Assembly (NCBI GenBank): GCA_023432845.1
Contig: JAEZEY010000118.1
Span: 1 to 9,167, forward strand
Direction: 5' to 3'
From: Pseudomonadota bacterium
GTDB lineage: Bacteria; Pseudomonadota; Alphaproteobacteria; Rhizobiales; Xanthobacteraceae
Length of the DNA: 9,167 nucleotides
Shown: in pieces, positions 1-5,852 of the stretch
Layout: each line of letters starts with the position of its first letter
Numbering within the stretch: the stretch's first letter is position 1
Notes under the pieces: generated by a model
What the model was told of the DNA's origin: nothing
What the model saw: only the letters and a program-made list of their open reading frames with translations
The model's database searches: none
Translations under genes and position numbers: made by a program

Positions 1-34
1 ACCCCGCGCATCCCCTCGGGATCGCATCATCCGA

Positions 35-66
35 AACCCCGCGGCGTTAAGTCGGTCGGGGCTTTT
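35..66 (+). terminator. Weak candidate terminator hairpin
   Basis: CCCCG (37-41) can pair with CGGGG (57-61), and a CTTTT tract follows at 62-66. Read rightward this could end a gene lying off the left edge, which would make that gene convergent with flgH. The stem is only 5 bp and the loop is 15 nt. Read leftward a slightly longer stem with a G-U pair is possible. No upstream gene is visible, so this is tentative. Confidence 0.25.
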
Positions 67-103
67 AGTGCATGCTGGCAGCCCGCCTGCCCATCCACGA
101 ACG

Positions 104-135
104 AAAAAGCCCCGCGTCGGGAGAACGCGGGGCTT
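104..135 (-). terminator. Rho-independent terminator of the flgFGAH operon
   Basis: Read on the minus strand, AAGCCCCGCG pairs perfectly with CGCGGGGCTT around a 9-nt loop, and a run of five T follows (A104-A108 on the plus strand). The 10-bp stem plus T-tract is a textbook intrinsic terminator. It lies about 165 bp beyond the flgH stop and is the only strong terminator downstream of the leftward operon, so it most likely ends that transcript. On the plus strand only two T follow the stem, so it should act mainly leftward. Confidence 0.85.
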
Positions 136-300
136 CTGGCGGCCTGCCGTGGAAGCTTGGGGAGCGTGGCAGGCGGCGGGTTCGGCGGCTCGGGAGAGAC
201 CGCCGGCCGAGCGGCGCGGTGACGAGGGGGAGCGTCCGCGCCGGCCCGATAGGTTTGCTGGCCGTCTGTTCGTCCGGAGTAGAAGGGCCGCACGGCCGGG

Positions 301-1047
301 TCAGAAGGGCAGCAAGATATCCATCACCTGCTGGCCGTAGCGCGGCTGCTGGACATCGGTGATCTGGCCGCGGCCGCCATAGGCGATGCGGGCCTGGGCG
401 ATCTTGGTGGAGTCGATGGTGTTGTCGCTCTCGATATCCTCGGGCCGGACCACGCCGCCGACGATCAGTTCGCGGATCTCGAAATTGACGCGGATCTCCT
501 GGCGGCCCTCGATCACCAGATTTCCGTTCGGCAGCACCTGGGTGACGACGCCGGCGACATTGGTCGACAGCGCTTCGGAACGATCGACCGAACCCTTGCC
601 CTCGCTCGAGGAGGTGGAGTCGGCGGTGAACAGCCGCGTCGGCAGCGCGGAGTTGACGATCGGCAGCTTGCTCTTGCCGAAGAAGTTGTCGACGCCGGAA
701 TCTTCCCCGTTGACGCGGCTGCGCTTGGTGTCGTTGGCGATGTTTGCCTTGTCAGTGATGTTGACTTTCACCGTGAGAATGTCGCCGACCTGATGGGCGC
801 GCTGGTCTTTGAAGAAGGCGCGCGATCCGTTCCGCCACAGCGAATTCGGATTGTAGGTCGCAGGCTGCGCCGCCGGCATCGGCATCTGCACCGGCTTGTA
901 GCCGGGGCGTGTCGTCGGGTTGTCGATCTCGGAGAGCTTGGGCTGCTCGCCAATGTTCTTCAACCTCTCGAGGGCCGCGCAGCCGCTTAGCAGCGAGGTC
1001 GCAAGCGCCGCAAGGATGGCGTGGCGGGTCAGGGTCATGATCCTCAT
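301..1047 (-). CDS. flgH: Flagellar L-ring lipoprotein FlgH
   Basis: FlgH forms the L-ring, the outer-membrane bushing around the flagellar rod. The 248-residue product is a normal length for the family. The N-terminus is a lipoprotein signal: basic start, hydrophobic stretch at residues 10-20, then the lipobox LSGC with the lipidated cysteine at position 23. Family hallmarks follow: SLWRNGSRAFFKDQRA (69-84), GDILTVKV (88-95), VLPNGNLVIEGRQEI (171-185), GVVRPEDI (198-205) and YGGRGQI (223-229). The start is not fully settled. The ATG at 1045-1047 has no clear Shine-Dalgarno; an in-frame ATG three codons later (1036-1038) has AGG just upstream but at short spacing. Either start keeps the signal peptide. 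It is the last gene of the leftward operon, 80 bp after flgA. The usual partner flgI (P-ring) does not sit between them. Confidence 0.97.
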   Translation of the reverse strand: MRIMTLTRHAILAALATSLLSGCAALERLKNIGEQPKLSEIDNPTTRPGYKPVQMPMPAAQPATYNPNSLWRNGSRAFFKDQRAHQVGDILTVKVNITDKANIANDTKRSRVNGEDSGVDNFFGKSKLPIVNSALPTRLFTADSTSSSEGKGSVDRSEALSTNVAGVVTQVLPNGNLVIEGRQEIRVNFEIRELIVGGVVRPEDIESDNTIDSTKIAQARIAYGGRGQITDVQQPRYGQQVMDILLPF

Positions 1048-1127
1048 CTCAACGGACTTTCACTCGTGTTCATCGATCCGACTTCAGGGACGAGGGCGGC
1101 ATCGCCGTCGCTCGCGTCAAGTTTCGT

Positions 1128-2138
1128 TCAGCGCCGGAAACCCGCGGCTGCCGGGAGGTTGGCGGCGAACCGCGGGGCCGACGTGGACACCACCACATGG
1201 CCAGGACCGGCCACCACGCCTTGCACGGTGCGCTTGGACTGCTCGTTGAGCACCGCGACGGTGTCACCTTCGGCGCCGCTCTCCGTCGCCTTGCCGCGCA
1301 AGGTAAGCGTGAGGCCAGGCGCTTCGAACACCAAGGTCACCATCTGGCCGCGCTGCACGACCTCGGGCCGCGTCAGGTCGGCATCGCGCAGCGGCTGGCC
1401 AGGGCGGATGACGCTGCGCGCCGCCAAACCTACGGCACGTTCGATGCCGACGACAGCGTCGCGGCTAACTTCAGAGCGCGGCCGGCGCTCGACCGTGAGG
1501 TCGGAAGCTTTCAGCACGGCGCCGCGGTCGATCGAGCGGGTCACCATCACGGTTTCGACAGTGGCATAGGCGCGGCCGGAAAGCCGCAGCAGGCCGCGCT
1601 GCGTCGCGCCCGTCGGGATCTCAAGGGTCGCGTCGAAACGGCCGTTGCGCGCCTCGTATGAGATGCGCGCGATAGCGATGCTGCCCTGCGCAGACGGATC
1701 GACCTGGATGGCGCGCGGGTCGCGGTCGAAAATGACGGTGATGTCCGCGGCCGGGCCGGCGTTGAAGCGGGCCGACACCGCCTCGGCGAGACTGCGTTCG
1801 ATTTCCGAGATCGGAATTTCGCGGCTGGCACGCGTCACGGTGATTTCGGTCGCGCCGCCGGTGTCGAAACCGACCAGCGCGTGCGGACGTACCGCCTCGA
1901 TCACGGCGGCGACCGGCACCGTGCCGGTGGTTCCCAGATCGGGCGCGCGGAAGATGGCGACGTCGGCGACGACGCCAGCATTCTCGATGAGGTCGCCGAT
2001 GCGCACGATGCCCGAATTGACCGTGACATGGCCCTTGAGATGCGGTCGCGCCGGTTCGGCCGTTTGCGCCGCGGCGGACGCGATGCCGATGCCAAGCGCG
2101 GCGGCGGCGGCGAGGAGGCGGAGGGTGGTGGCGATCAT
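1128..2138 (-). CDS. flgA: Flagellar P-ring assembly chaperone FlgA
   Basis: FlgA is a periplasmic chaperone that helps FlgI polymerise into the P-ring around the rod. The product has 336 residues, longer than the roughly 220 of enteric FlgA. The extra length is an N-terminal beta-rich region (about 30-190), which I believe is usual in alphaproteobacteria. Residues 1-24 form a Sec signal peptide, with likely cleavage after SAAA. The SAF-type domain characteristic of FlgA follows at about 196-257 (VMVTRSIDRGAVLKASDLTV, then RSVIRPGQPLRDADL). The C-terminal beta domain (262-317) contains QRGQMVTLVFEAPGLTLTLRGKA and GDTVAVLN, as in known FlgA. The ATG is supported by GAGGGA at 2145-2150 with a 6-nt spacer. 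That site overlaps the flgG stop codon, which suggests translational coupling. Confidence 0.95.
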   Translation of the reverse strand: MIATTLRLLAAAAALGIGIASAAAQTAEPARPHLKGHVTVNSGIVRIGDLIENAGVVADVAIFRAPDLGTTGTVPVAAVIEAVRPHALVGFDTGGATEITVTRASREIPISEIERSLAEAVSARFNAGPAADITVIFDRDPRAIQVDPSAQGSIAIARISYEARNGRFDATLEIPTGATQRGLLRLSGRAYATVETVMVTRSIDRGAVLKASDLTVERRPRSEVSRDAVVGIERAVGLAARSVIRPGQPLRDADLTRPEVVQRGQMVTLVFEAPGLTLTLRGKATESGAEGDTVAVLNEQSKRTVQGVVAGPGHVVVSTSAPRFAANLPAAAGFRR

Positions 2139-2144
2139 GGCCGT

Positions 2145-2151
2145 TCCCTCA
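2145..2151 (-). promoter_or_regulatory. flgA ribosome binding site overlapping the flgG stop
   Basis: The minus strand reads TGAGGGA and then a 6-nt spacer to the flgA ATG. The TGA (2149-2151) is the flgG stop, so ribosomes ending flgG sit on the flgA initiation site. This fixes the flgA start and suggests coupled translation. Confidence 0.75.
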
Positions 2152-2937
2152 ACGCATCAGGTTGGAGGTGGCCGACAGCATCTGGTCGGCTGCGGAGATG
2201 ACCTTGGCGTTCATCTCGTAGGCGCGCTGCGCGGCGATGAGATCGGAGATTTCGCTGACCGCTTCGACATTGGCCTGTTCGAGATTGCCCTGCTGCAGAT
2301 CGCCGAAACCGTTGAGCTGCGGCGTGCCGTTCTGCGGCGCGCCGGAGGCCGGCGTTTCCAGATACAGGTTATCGCCGATGCCCTTGAGGCCGGCCTTGTT
2401 GACGAAAATCGCCAGTTCGATCTGGCCCACCTGGTTCTGCTGGGTCTGACCAGGCAACGTCACCAGGACCTGGCCCTGAGCGTTGATCGTGACCGACGTG
2501 GCATTCTGCGGAATGGTGATGCCCGGCTGGATCAGGTTGCCGGAGGCGGTGACGATGCGGCCTTGCGCGTCCAGTTCGAAGGAGCCGTCGCGGGTATAGG
2601 AGGTCGAGCCGTCCGGCATCGTCACCTTGAAGAAGCCTTCGCCGCGGATGGCGACGTCGTAGTCCTTGCCGGTCTGCGCCAGCGAACCCTGCGTCATGAT
2701 GCGCGGCGTGCCCACGGTCTTGACGCCGGAGCCGAGTTCAATGCCGGCTGGCAGGATGTTGCCCTGCGACGACGTCTGCGCGCCGACGCGGCTGACGTGT
2801 TCGTACAAGAGATCCTGGAATTCAGCGCGTTGCCGCTTGAAGGCGGTGGTGCGCATGTTGGCGATATTGTTGGAGATGACCTGGACGTTGAGTTCCTGGG
2901 CCATCATGCCAGTCGCGGCGGTGTGCAGGGCGCGCAT
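2149..2937 (-). CDS. flgG: Flagellar distal rod protein FlgG
   Basis: FlgG forms the distal rod, the long axial segment that passes through the P- and L-rings. The 262 residues match the family length. The rod/hook N-terminal signature is at residues 20-34 (VISNNIANMRTTAFK), continuing KRQRAEFQDLLYE. The FlgG-specific segment follows, with PAGIELGSGVKTVGTPRIMTQGSLAQTG (63-90). The central domain includes GEGFFKV (99-105) and YTRDGSFELDAQGRIVT (114-130). The C-terminal coiled segment, with SEISDLIAAQRAYEMNAKVI, forms the helical inner core with the N-terminus. NMRTTAF replaces the more common NVNTTGF, a mild variation. The ATG has AGGAG at 2946-2950 with an 8-nt spacer. The gene is second in the leftward operon, 12 bp after flgF and 10 bp before flgA. 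Confidence 0.98.
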   Translation of the reverse strand: MRALHTAATGMMAQELNVQVISNNIANMRTTAFKRQRAEFQDLLYEHVSRVGAQTSSQGNILPAGIELGSGVKTVGTPRIMTQGSLAQTGKDYDVAIRGEGFFKVTMPDGSTSYTRDGSFELDAQGRIVTASGNLIQPGITIPQNATSVTINAQGQVLVTLPGQTQQNQVGQIELAIFVNKAGLKGIGDNLYLETPASGAPQNGTPQLNGFGDLQQGNLEQANVEAVSEISDLIAAQRAYEMNAKVISAADQMLSATSNLMR

Positions 2938-2945
2938 GGTCTATT

Positions 2946-2952
2946 CTCCTCA
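2946..2952 (-). promoter_or_regulatory. flgG ribosome binding site overlapping the flgF stop
   Basis: On the minus strand TGAGGAG combines the flgF stop (2950-2952) with a strong AGGAG Shine-Dalgarno, 8 nt before the flgG ATG. It is the same TGAGG arrangement as at the flgG/flgA junction and points to coupled translation of rod genes. Confidence 0.75.
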
Positions 2953-3717
2953 GGCCGGAACTTCGGCGAGCTTGTCGATCGTGGCGCGTCGCATGTCGCT
3001 CTGCTGCTGCATCATGTTCGCGACCTGGGTGTAGGTGCGGGTGATCTCGATCATGCGGGTCATTTCCACGACCGAGCGGACATTCGACTTCTCGACCGAG
3101 CCCTGCACGAACTTCGATTGCGTGTCGGGCACGATGGTAGCGCCGTCCTTGAGCGCGAAGGTGCCTTGGCCGACCTTCTGCAGCATGGCGGGGTTGTCGA
3201 CGCCGACCATTCGCAGCTTGCCGCGCAGCGATTCCTGTCCCGGATTCTCGGCCACCGCGACGCTGACGGTGCCGTCGCCGCTGATTTGGATATTGACGTC
3301 GTTCGGCTGAAACTGGATCGGACCGTTCTCGCCGAGCACCGGGAAGCCTTCCGACGTGACGAGTTGGCCGGTGTTGTCGATCTGAAAGCCGCCGTTGCGC
3401 GTGTAGCGCTCGCCGGCCGGTGTCTGCACGGCGAACAGGCCCTTGCCGTCGATGGCGACATCGGTGGCATTGCCGGTGCGCTCCATCGAGCCCTGGCTGA
3501 AGTCGGTCCAGGTGGCGCGGTCGCGCACGAACGAGACCTGGCGGTCGCGATTCGACATGTTGTCGGAGCGGGCAACGCGTCCGATGAATTCTTCGAACAC
3601 CGCGCCGTCGGCCTTGAAGCCGGCGGTGTTCACGTTGGCGATATTGTTCGCCACCACATCGAGCTCGCGCCTGAGCACGACCTGACGCGACAGTCCGACC
3701 AGCAGGGTGTTCTGCAT
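2950..3717 (-). CDS. flgF: Flagellar proximal rod protein FlgF
   Basis: FlgF is a component of the proximal rod that links the MS-ring side to the distal rod. The product has 255 residues. The rod/hook signature DVVANNIANVNTAGFKADGAVFEEF spans about 20-44. The central region has DVAIDGKGLFAVQTPAGERYTRNGGFQIDNTG, matching the FlgF/FlgG core fold, and the protein ends with the expected helical tail (VVEMTRMIEITRTYTQVANMMQQQSDM). FlgF is chosen over FlgG because it lacks the long FlgG-specific insert after the N-terminal helix and because the adjacent gene is clearly FlgG. The ATG is backed by GGGGAG (3725-3730) with a 7-nt spacer. It is the first gene of the leftward operon, with a sigma-54-type promoter about 95 bp upstream. 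Confidence 0.96.
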   Translation of the reverse strand: MQNTLLVGLSRQVVLRRELDVVANNIANVNTAGFKADGAVFEEFIGRVARSDNMSNRDRQVSFVRDRATWTDFSQGSMERTGNATDVAIDGKGLFAVQTPAGERYTRNGGFQIDNTGQLVTSEGFPVLGENGPIQFQPNDVNIQISGDGTVSVAVAENPGQESLRGKLRMVGVDNPAMLQKVGQGTFALKDGATIVPDTQSKFVQGSVEKSNVRSVVEMTRMIEITRTYTQVANMMQQQSDMRRATIDKLAEVPA

Positions 3718-3821
3718 CGGTCATCTCCCCTTGATCCCGGCGATGCCCGCCCTCCCGAGGCCGGCGCCGCCGTGTGGTGAAAGTCCGGCTCTCCCAAGCC
3801 GTCGTTTCGGGGAAGAAGAAT

Positions 3822-3837
3822 TGCAGTTGTCGTGCCA
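3822..3837 (-). promoter_or_regulatory. Sigma-54 (-24/-12) promoter of flgFGAH
   Basis: The minus strand reads TGGCACGACAACTGCA. Against the RpoN consensus TGGCAC-N5-TTGCA it matches at every position except the first T of the -12 element. The invariant GG and GC are separated by exactly 10 bases. Transcription would start near 3811, giving a leader of about 95 nt to the flgF ATG. In alphaproteobacteria such as Caulobacter, rod and hook genes are known sigma-54 targets activated by FlbD, so the position and content fit. Confidence 0.8.
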
Positions 3838-3925
3838 ACTAAGAAAACTTTTTAATTTCAATTACTTAACTATTTTCGCCCGTCCGTATCTAAAGGCAAA
3901 AAACACCATAACGGCGGATTTGACC

Positions 3926-3940
3926 CGGCAATTCTTGCCG
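3926..3940. promoter_or_regulatory. CGGCAA-TTC-TTGCCG dyad, possible FlbD-type enhancer
   Basis: This is a perfect 6-3-6 inverted repeat. It lies about 115-130 bp upstream of the predicted flgF start of transcription, a typical distance for an activator of a sigma-54 promoter. From memory, FlbD-bound ftr elements in Caulobacter contain a similar CGGCA/TGCCG core. That resemblance is unverified, so the factor assignment is inference. Confidence 0.5.
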
Positions 3941-3965
3941 CTTCGGGAACCCGGGAAAGGTTCTG

Positions 3966-3973
3966 TTAACCAT
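3966..3973 (+). promoter_or_regulatory. TTAACCAT, CtrA-type half-site
   Basis: TTAACCAT is, as I recall, the exact half-site motif associated with the cell-cycle regulator CtrA in alphaproteobacteria. It lies 126 bp before the fliL start, on the fliL side of the region, and 3 bp upstream of the first GCCAC dyad. No second TTAA occurs at the canonical 7-bp spacing, so this is at best a half-site. Confidence 0.4.
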
Positions 3974-3976
3974 ACC

Positions 3977-4010
3977 GCCACTAACGTGGCGCAACTGCCA
4001 CGTACGTGGC
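3977..4010. repeat. Tandem GCCAC-N4-GTGGC dyads upstream of fliL
   Basis: Two 14-bp dyads, GCCACTAACGTGGC (3977-3990) and GCCACGTACGTGGC (3997-4010), share 12 of 14 bases. Their centres are exactly 20 bp apart, close to two helical turns. The second is a perfect palindrome over all 14 bp. The arrangement looks like a pair of operators for a dimeric regulator bound on one face of the helix, 88-122 bp upstream of the fliL ATG. I do not recognise the factor. If the fliL transcript begins upstream, the dyads could instead form hairpins in its leader. Confidence 0.6.
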
Positions 4011-4098
4011 GGGGAGAGGGCAGCTTGCCGGCGATGACGGTGCAACAGCCGGCGCGGCGCGCATTACCCGAAAATTCGTTGGGGAACAGGGGTCTTGA

Positions 4099-4602
4099 AT
4101 GGCCAAGGCGAAAACTGAGGCGGAACCTGATGCCGAAGGCGAAGTGGCCCCCAAGAAGAAGATCAAGCTGCCGTCCAGGAAGGTGATGATGATTGCCGCC
4201 GCGGGGCTGCTGGTTGTCGGCGGTGGCGGCTTCGGTGCCATGAAATTCATGGGCGGCAAGAAGCACGAGGAGCCGAAGAAGGAAGTGGTCAAGCCCGCGA
4301 CCTTCGTCGATTTGCCGGATGTGCTGGTCAATCTCGCCAATTCGGGCGGCGACCGCACCCAGTATCTTAAAGTGAAGGTCGTCCTCGAACTGCCGGACGC
4401 GGAGTTGTTGCCGAAGATCCAGCCGCTGATGCCGCGCGTGATGGACGCCTTCCAGACTTACCTGCGCGAACTGCGCCCGACCGACCTTGACGGCTCGGCC
4501 GGCCTTTACCGGCTCAAGGAAGAATTGACGCGTCGCGTCAATGTCGCGGTCGCACCCAACAAGGTCACCGCGGTTCTGTTCAAGGAAATCGTCGTTCAAT
4601 AG
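4099..4602 (+). CDS. fliL: Flagellar basal-body/stator-associated protein FliL
   Basis: FliL is a single-pass inner-membrane protein that surrounds or supports the stator units of the flagellar motor. The 167 residues fit the family. A charged cytoplasmic N-terminus (1-28, with KKKIKLPSRK) is followed by one membrane segment at about 29-47 (VMMIAAAGLLVVGGGGFGA). The periplasmic domain contains FVDLPDVLVNLAN and YLKVKVVLELPD, typical of FliL, and ends VLFKEIVVQ in the usual hydrophobic C-terminal strand. The ATG is preceded by AGGGG (4088-4092) with a 6-nt spacer. It opens the rightward operon, 53 bp before fliM, and diverges from flgF. No alternative identity is likely. Confidence 0.96.
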   Translation: MAKAKTEAEPDAEGEVAPKKKIKLPSRKVMMIAAAGLLVVGGGGFGAMKFMGGKKHEEPKKEVVKPATFVDLPDVLVNLANSGGDRTQYLKVKVVLELPDAELLPKIQPLMPRVMDAFQTYLRELRPTDLDGSAGLYRLKEELTRRVNVAVAPNKVTAVLFKEIVVQ

Positions 4603-4655
4603 CGCCCGGCGCGAGCGGACGACCGCAAGACATATAGCAGACGGCAAAGACGAGC

Positions 4656-5852
4656 ATGGCGGGCAAGGACCAGATCGACCAGGACGCGCTGGCGGCAGAA
4701 TGGGGCGTCGCGCTCGAGGCCGAGCAGGGCAGCGGCGGCGGCGCGTCGACGCCGGCCAGCAGCGCCGATCAGGCCGCCGCGCAATGGGCCGCGATGGTCG
4801 AGGACACCACCAATTTCCAGTCGAACAGCAAGGGCGGCGCCGAGCGCATCCTGAACCAGGAGGAGATCGACAATCTGCTCGGCTTCAGCCTGGCGGATGT
4901 GACGCTCAACGACAATTCCGGCATTCGCGCCATCATCGACTCGGCGATGGTGTCCTACGAGCGACTTCCGATGCTCGAAATCGTCTTCGACCGCCTGGTG
5001 CGGCTGATGACGACCAGCCTGCGCAATTTCACCTCGGACAACGTCGAAGTTTCCCTCGACCGCATCACTTCGGTGCGCTTCGGCGACTATCTCAACTCGA
5101 TCCCGCTGCCGGCCATTCTCGCCGTGTTCAAGGCGGAGGAATGGGACAATTTCGGTCTCGCCACCGTCGATTCAAGCCTGATCTACTCGATCATCGACGT
5201 GCTGCTCGGCGGCCGCCGCGGCCAGAGTTCGGTGCGCGTTGAGGGCCGGCCCTATACGACGATCGAAACGAGCCTCGTGAAGCGCATGATCGAGGTCGTG
5301 CTCGCCGACGCCGAGCTCGCCTTCAAGCCGCTGTCGCCGGTGAAGTTCAACATTGACCGCCTTGAGACCAATCCGCGCTTTGCTGCGATTTCGCGGCCGG
5401 CCAACGCCGCCATCCTCGTGCGTCTGCGCATCGACATGGAGGACCGCGGCGGCAACATCGAACTGCTGCTGCCCTACGCCACGATCGAACCGATCCGCGC
5501 CACGCTTCTCCAGATGTTCATGGGCGAGAAGTTCGGCCGCGACCAGATCTGGGAAGGCCATCTCGCCACCGAAATCGGCCAGGCCGAAATCGGCGTCGAT
5601 GCCGTGCTCTATGAAGAGCACTTGCCGCTACGCAAGATGATGCAGCTCAATGTCGGCGATACGCTGATGCTCGGGCTCAAGCCCGACGCGCAGGTGAAGC
5701 TGCGCTGCGGCGATATCACCCTCACCGAGGGGCGCATGGGCCGCGTAGGCGATCGCATCGCCGTGCGGGTCACCAACAATCTGCGCAAGCCGCGCACGAC
5801 CTTCGCGATGTTCGAGAAGGCGGACGAGAAAATCCGCATGGAGACGCAGTGA
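4656..5852 (+). CDS. fliM: Flagellar motor switch protein FliM
   Basis: FliM is the C-ring protein that binds phosphorylated CheY and, with FliG and FliN, sets the direction of rotation. The 398 residues exceed the roughly 330 of enteric FliM because of a 65-residue N-terminal extension. The CheY-binding-type motif LNQEEIDNLLG, normally at the very N-terminus, is at 66-76. The middle CheC-like domain (about 85-280) contains YERLPMLEIVFDRLVRLMTTSLRNFT and RFGDYLNSIPLPAILAVFKAEEWDNFGL. The C-terminal SpoA domain (about 320-390) has LPLRKMMQLNVGDTLML and GRVGDRIAVRV. The extension carries two Trp helices, ALAAEWGVALEAEQ (11-24) and AAQWAAMVED (41-50), similar to the FliN N-terminal motif (see findings). 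The Shine-Dalgarno is weak. It overlaps the next gene at its stop codon. Confidence 0.98.
   Translation: MAGKDQIDQDALAAEWGVALEAEQGSGGGASTPASSADQAAAQWAAMVEDTTNFQSNSKGGAERILNQEEIDNLLGFSLADVTLNDNSGIRAIIDSAMVSYERLPMLEIVFDRLVRLMTTSLRNFTSDNVEVSLDRITSVRFGDYLNSIPLPAILAVFKAEEWDNFGLATVDSSLIYSIIDVLLGGRRGQSSVRVEGRPYTTIETSLVKRMIEVVLADAELAFKPLSPVKFNIDRLETNPRFAAISRPANAAILVRLRIDMEDRGGNIELLLPYATIEPIRATLLQMFMGEKFGRDQIWEGHLATEIGQAEIGVDAVLYEEHLPLRKMMQLNVGDTLMLGLKPDAQVKLRCGDITLTEGRMGRVGDRIAVRVTNNLRKPRTTFAMFEKADEKIRMETQ
5840..5844 (+). promoter_or_regulatory. Ribosome binding site deciding the DUF6468 start
   Basis: GGAGA lies inside the 3' end of fliM, 7 nt before the ATG at 5852 but only 4 nt before an in-frame GTG at 5849. 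The spacing favours the ATG, so the start overlaps the fliM TGA by one base (TGATG). Confidence 0.65.

Larger units (their letters stand above)
1..300. other. Non-coding stretch downstream of flgH
   Basis: No gene is supported here. Short open frames exist on both strands, but their translations are Arg/Pro/Ala-rich and look like noise in GC-rich DNA; none has a recognisable domain or a good ribosome binding site. The stretch holds a clear leftward terminator (104-135), a weaker hairpin near 35-66, and GC-rich inverted repeats such as CGGCGG (183-188) with CCGCCG (200-205). It probably forms the roughly 165-nt untranslated tail of the flgH transcript plus the boundary to the next gene off the left edge. 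Confidence 0.6.
3718..4098. promoter_or_regulatory. Divergent control region between flgF and fliL
   Basis: This 381-bp gap contains no supported gene. It differs sharply in base composition from its surroundings: about 3841-3920 is AT-rich in an otherwise GC-rich window. In order it holds the flgF ribosome binding site, a sigma-54 promoter reading left (3822-3837), TTAA elements at 3852 and 3866, a CGGCAA/TTGCCG dyad (3926-3940), a TTAACCAT half-site (3966-3973), two GCCAC-N4-GTGGC dyads (3977-4010), and an AGGGG ribosome binding site for fliL (4088-4092). No convincing -10/-35 or -24/-12 element could be assigned to fliL with confidence. Confidence 0.8.

Noticed and set aside
27..362. Several short open frames (about 88-96 codons) on both strands downstream of flgH
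   Set aside because: Low-complexity Arg/Pro/Ala translations that overlap the terminator and the flgH 3' end, with no start signals.
1645..3780. Very long (about 711-codon) open frame on the plus strand across flgA, flgG and flgF
   Set aside because: It lies antisense to three clear flagellar genes. Its translation is rich in His/Asp/Arg/Val/Gly without any domain, as expected from the complement of GC-biased codons, and it has no ribosome binding site.
3852..3870. TTAA pair considered as a full CtrA box
   Set aside because: The two TTAA elements are separated by 10 bp rather than the required 7, so they do not form the canonical site.
4007..4045. Possible sigma-54 promoters for fliL (TGGC at 4007 with GCA at 4020; CGGC at 4029 with TGCA at 4041)
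   Set aside because: The 10-bp GG-to-GC spacing is met, but each matches only half of the consensus; such matches are expected by chance in this GC-rich sequence.
3862..4647. About 261-codon minus-strand frame opposite fliL, reaching into the divergent control region
   Set aside because: It is antisense to the unmistakable fliL gene and would run through the AT-rich promoter region; no domain or start signal supports it.
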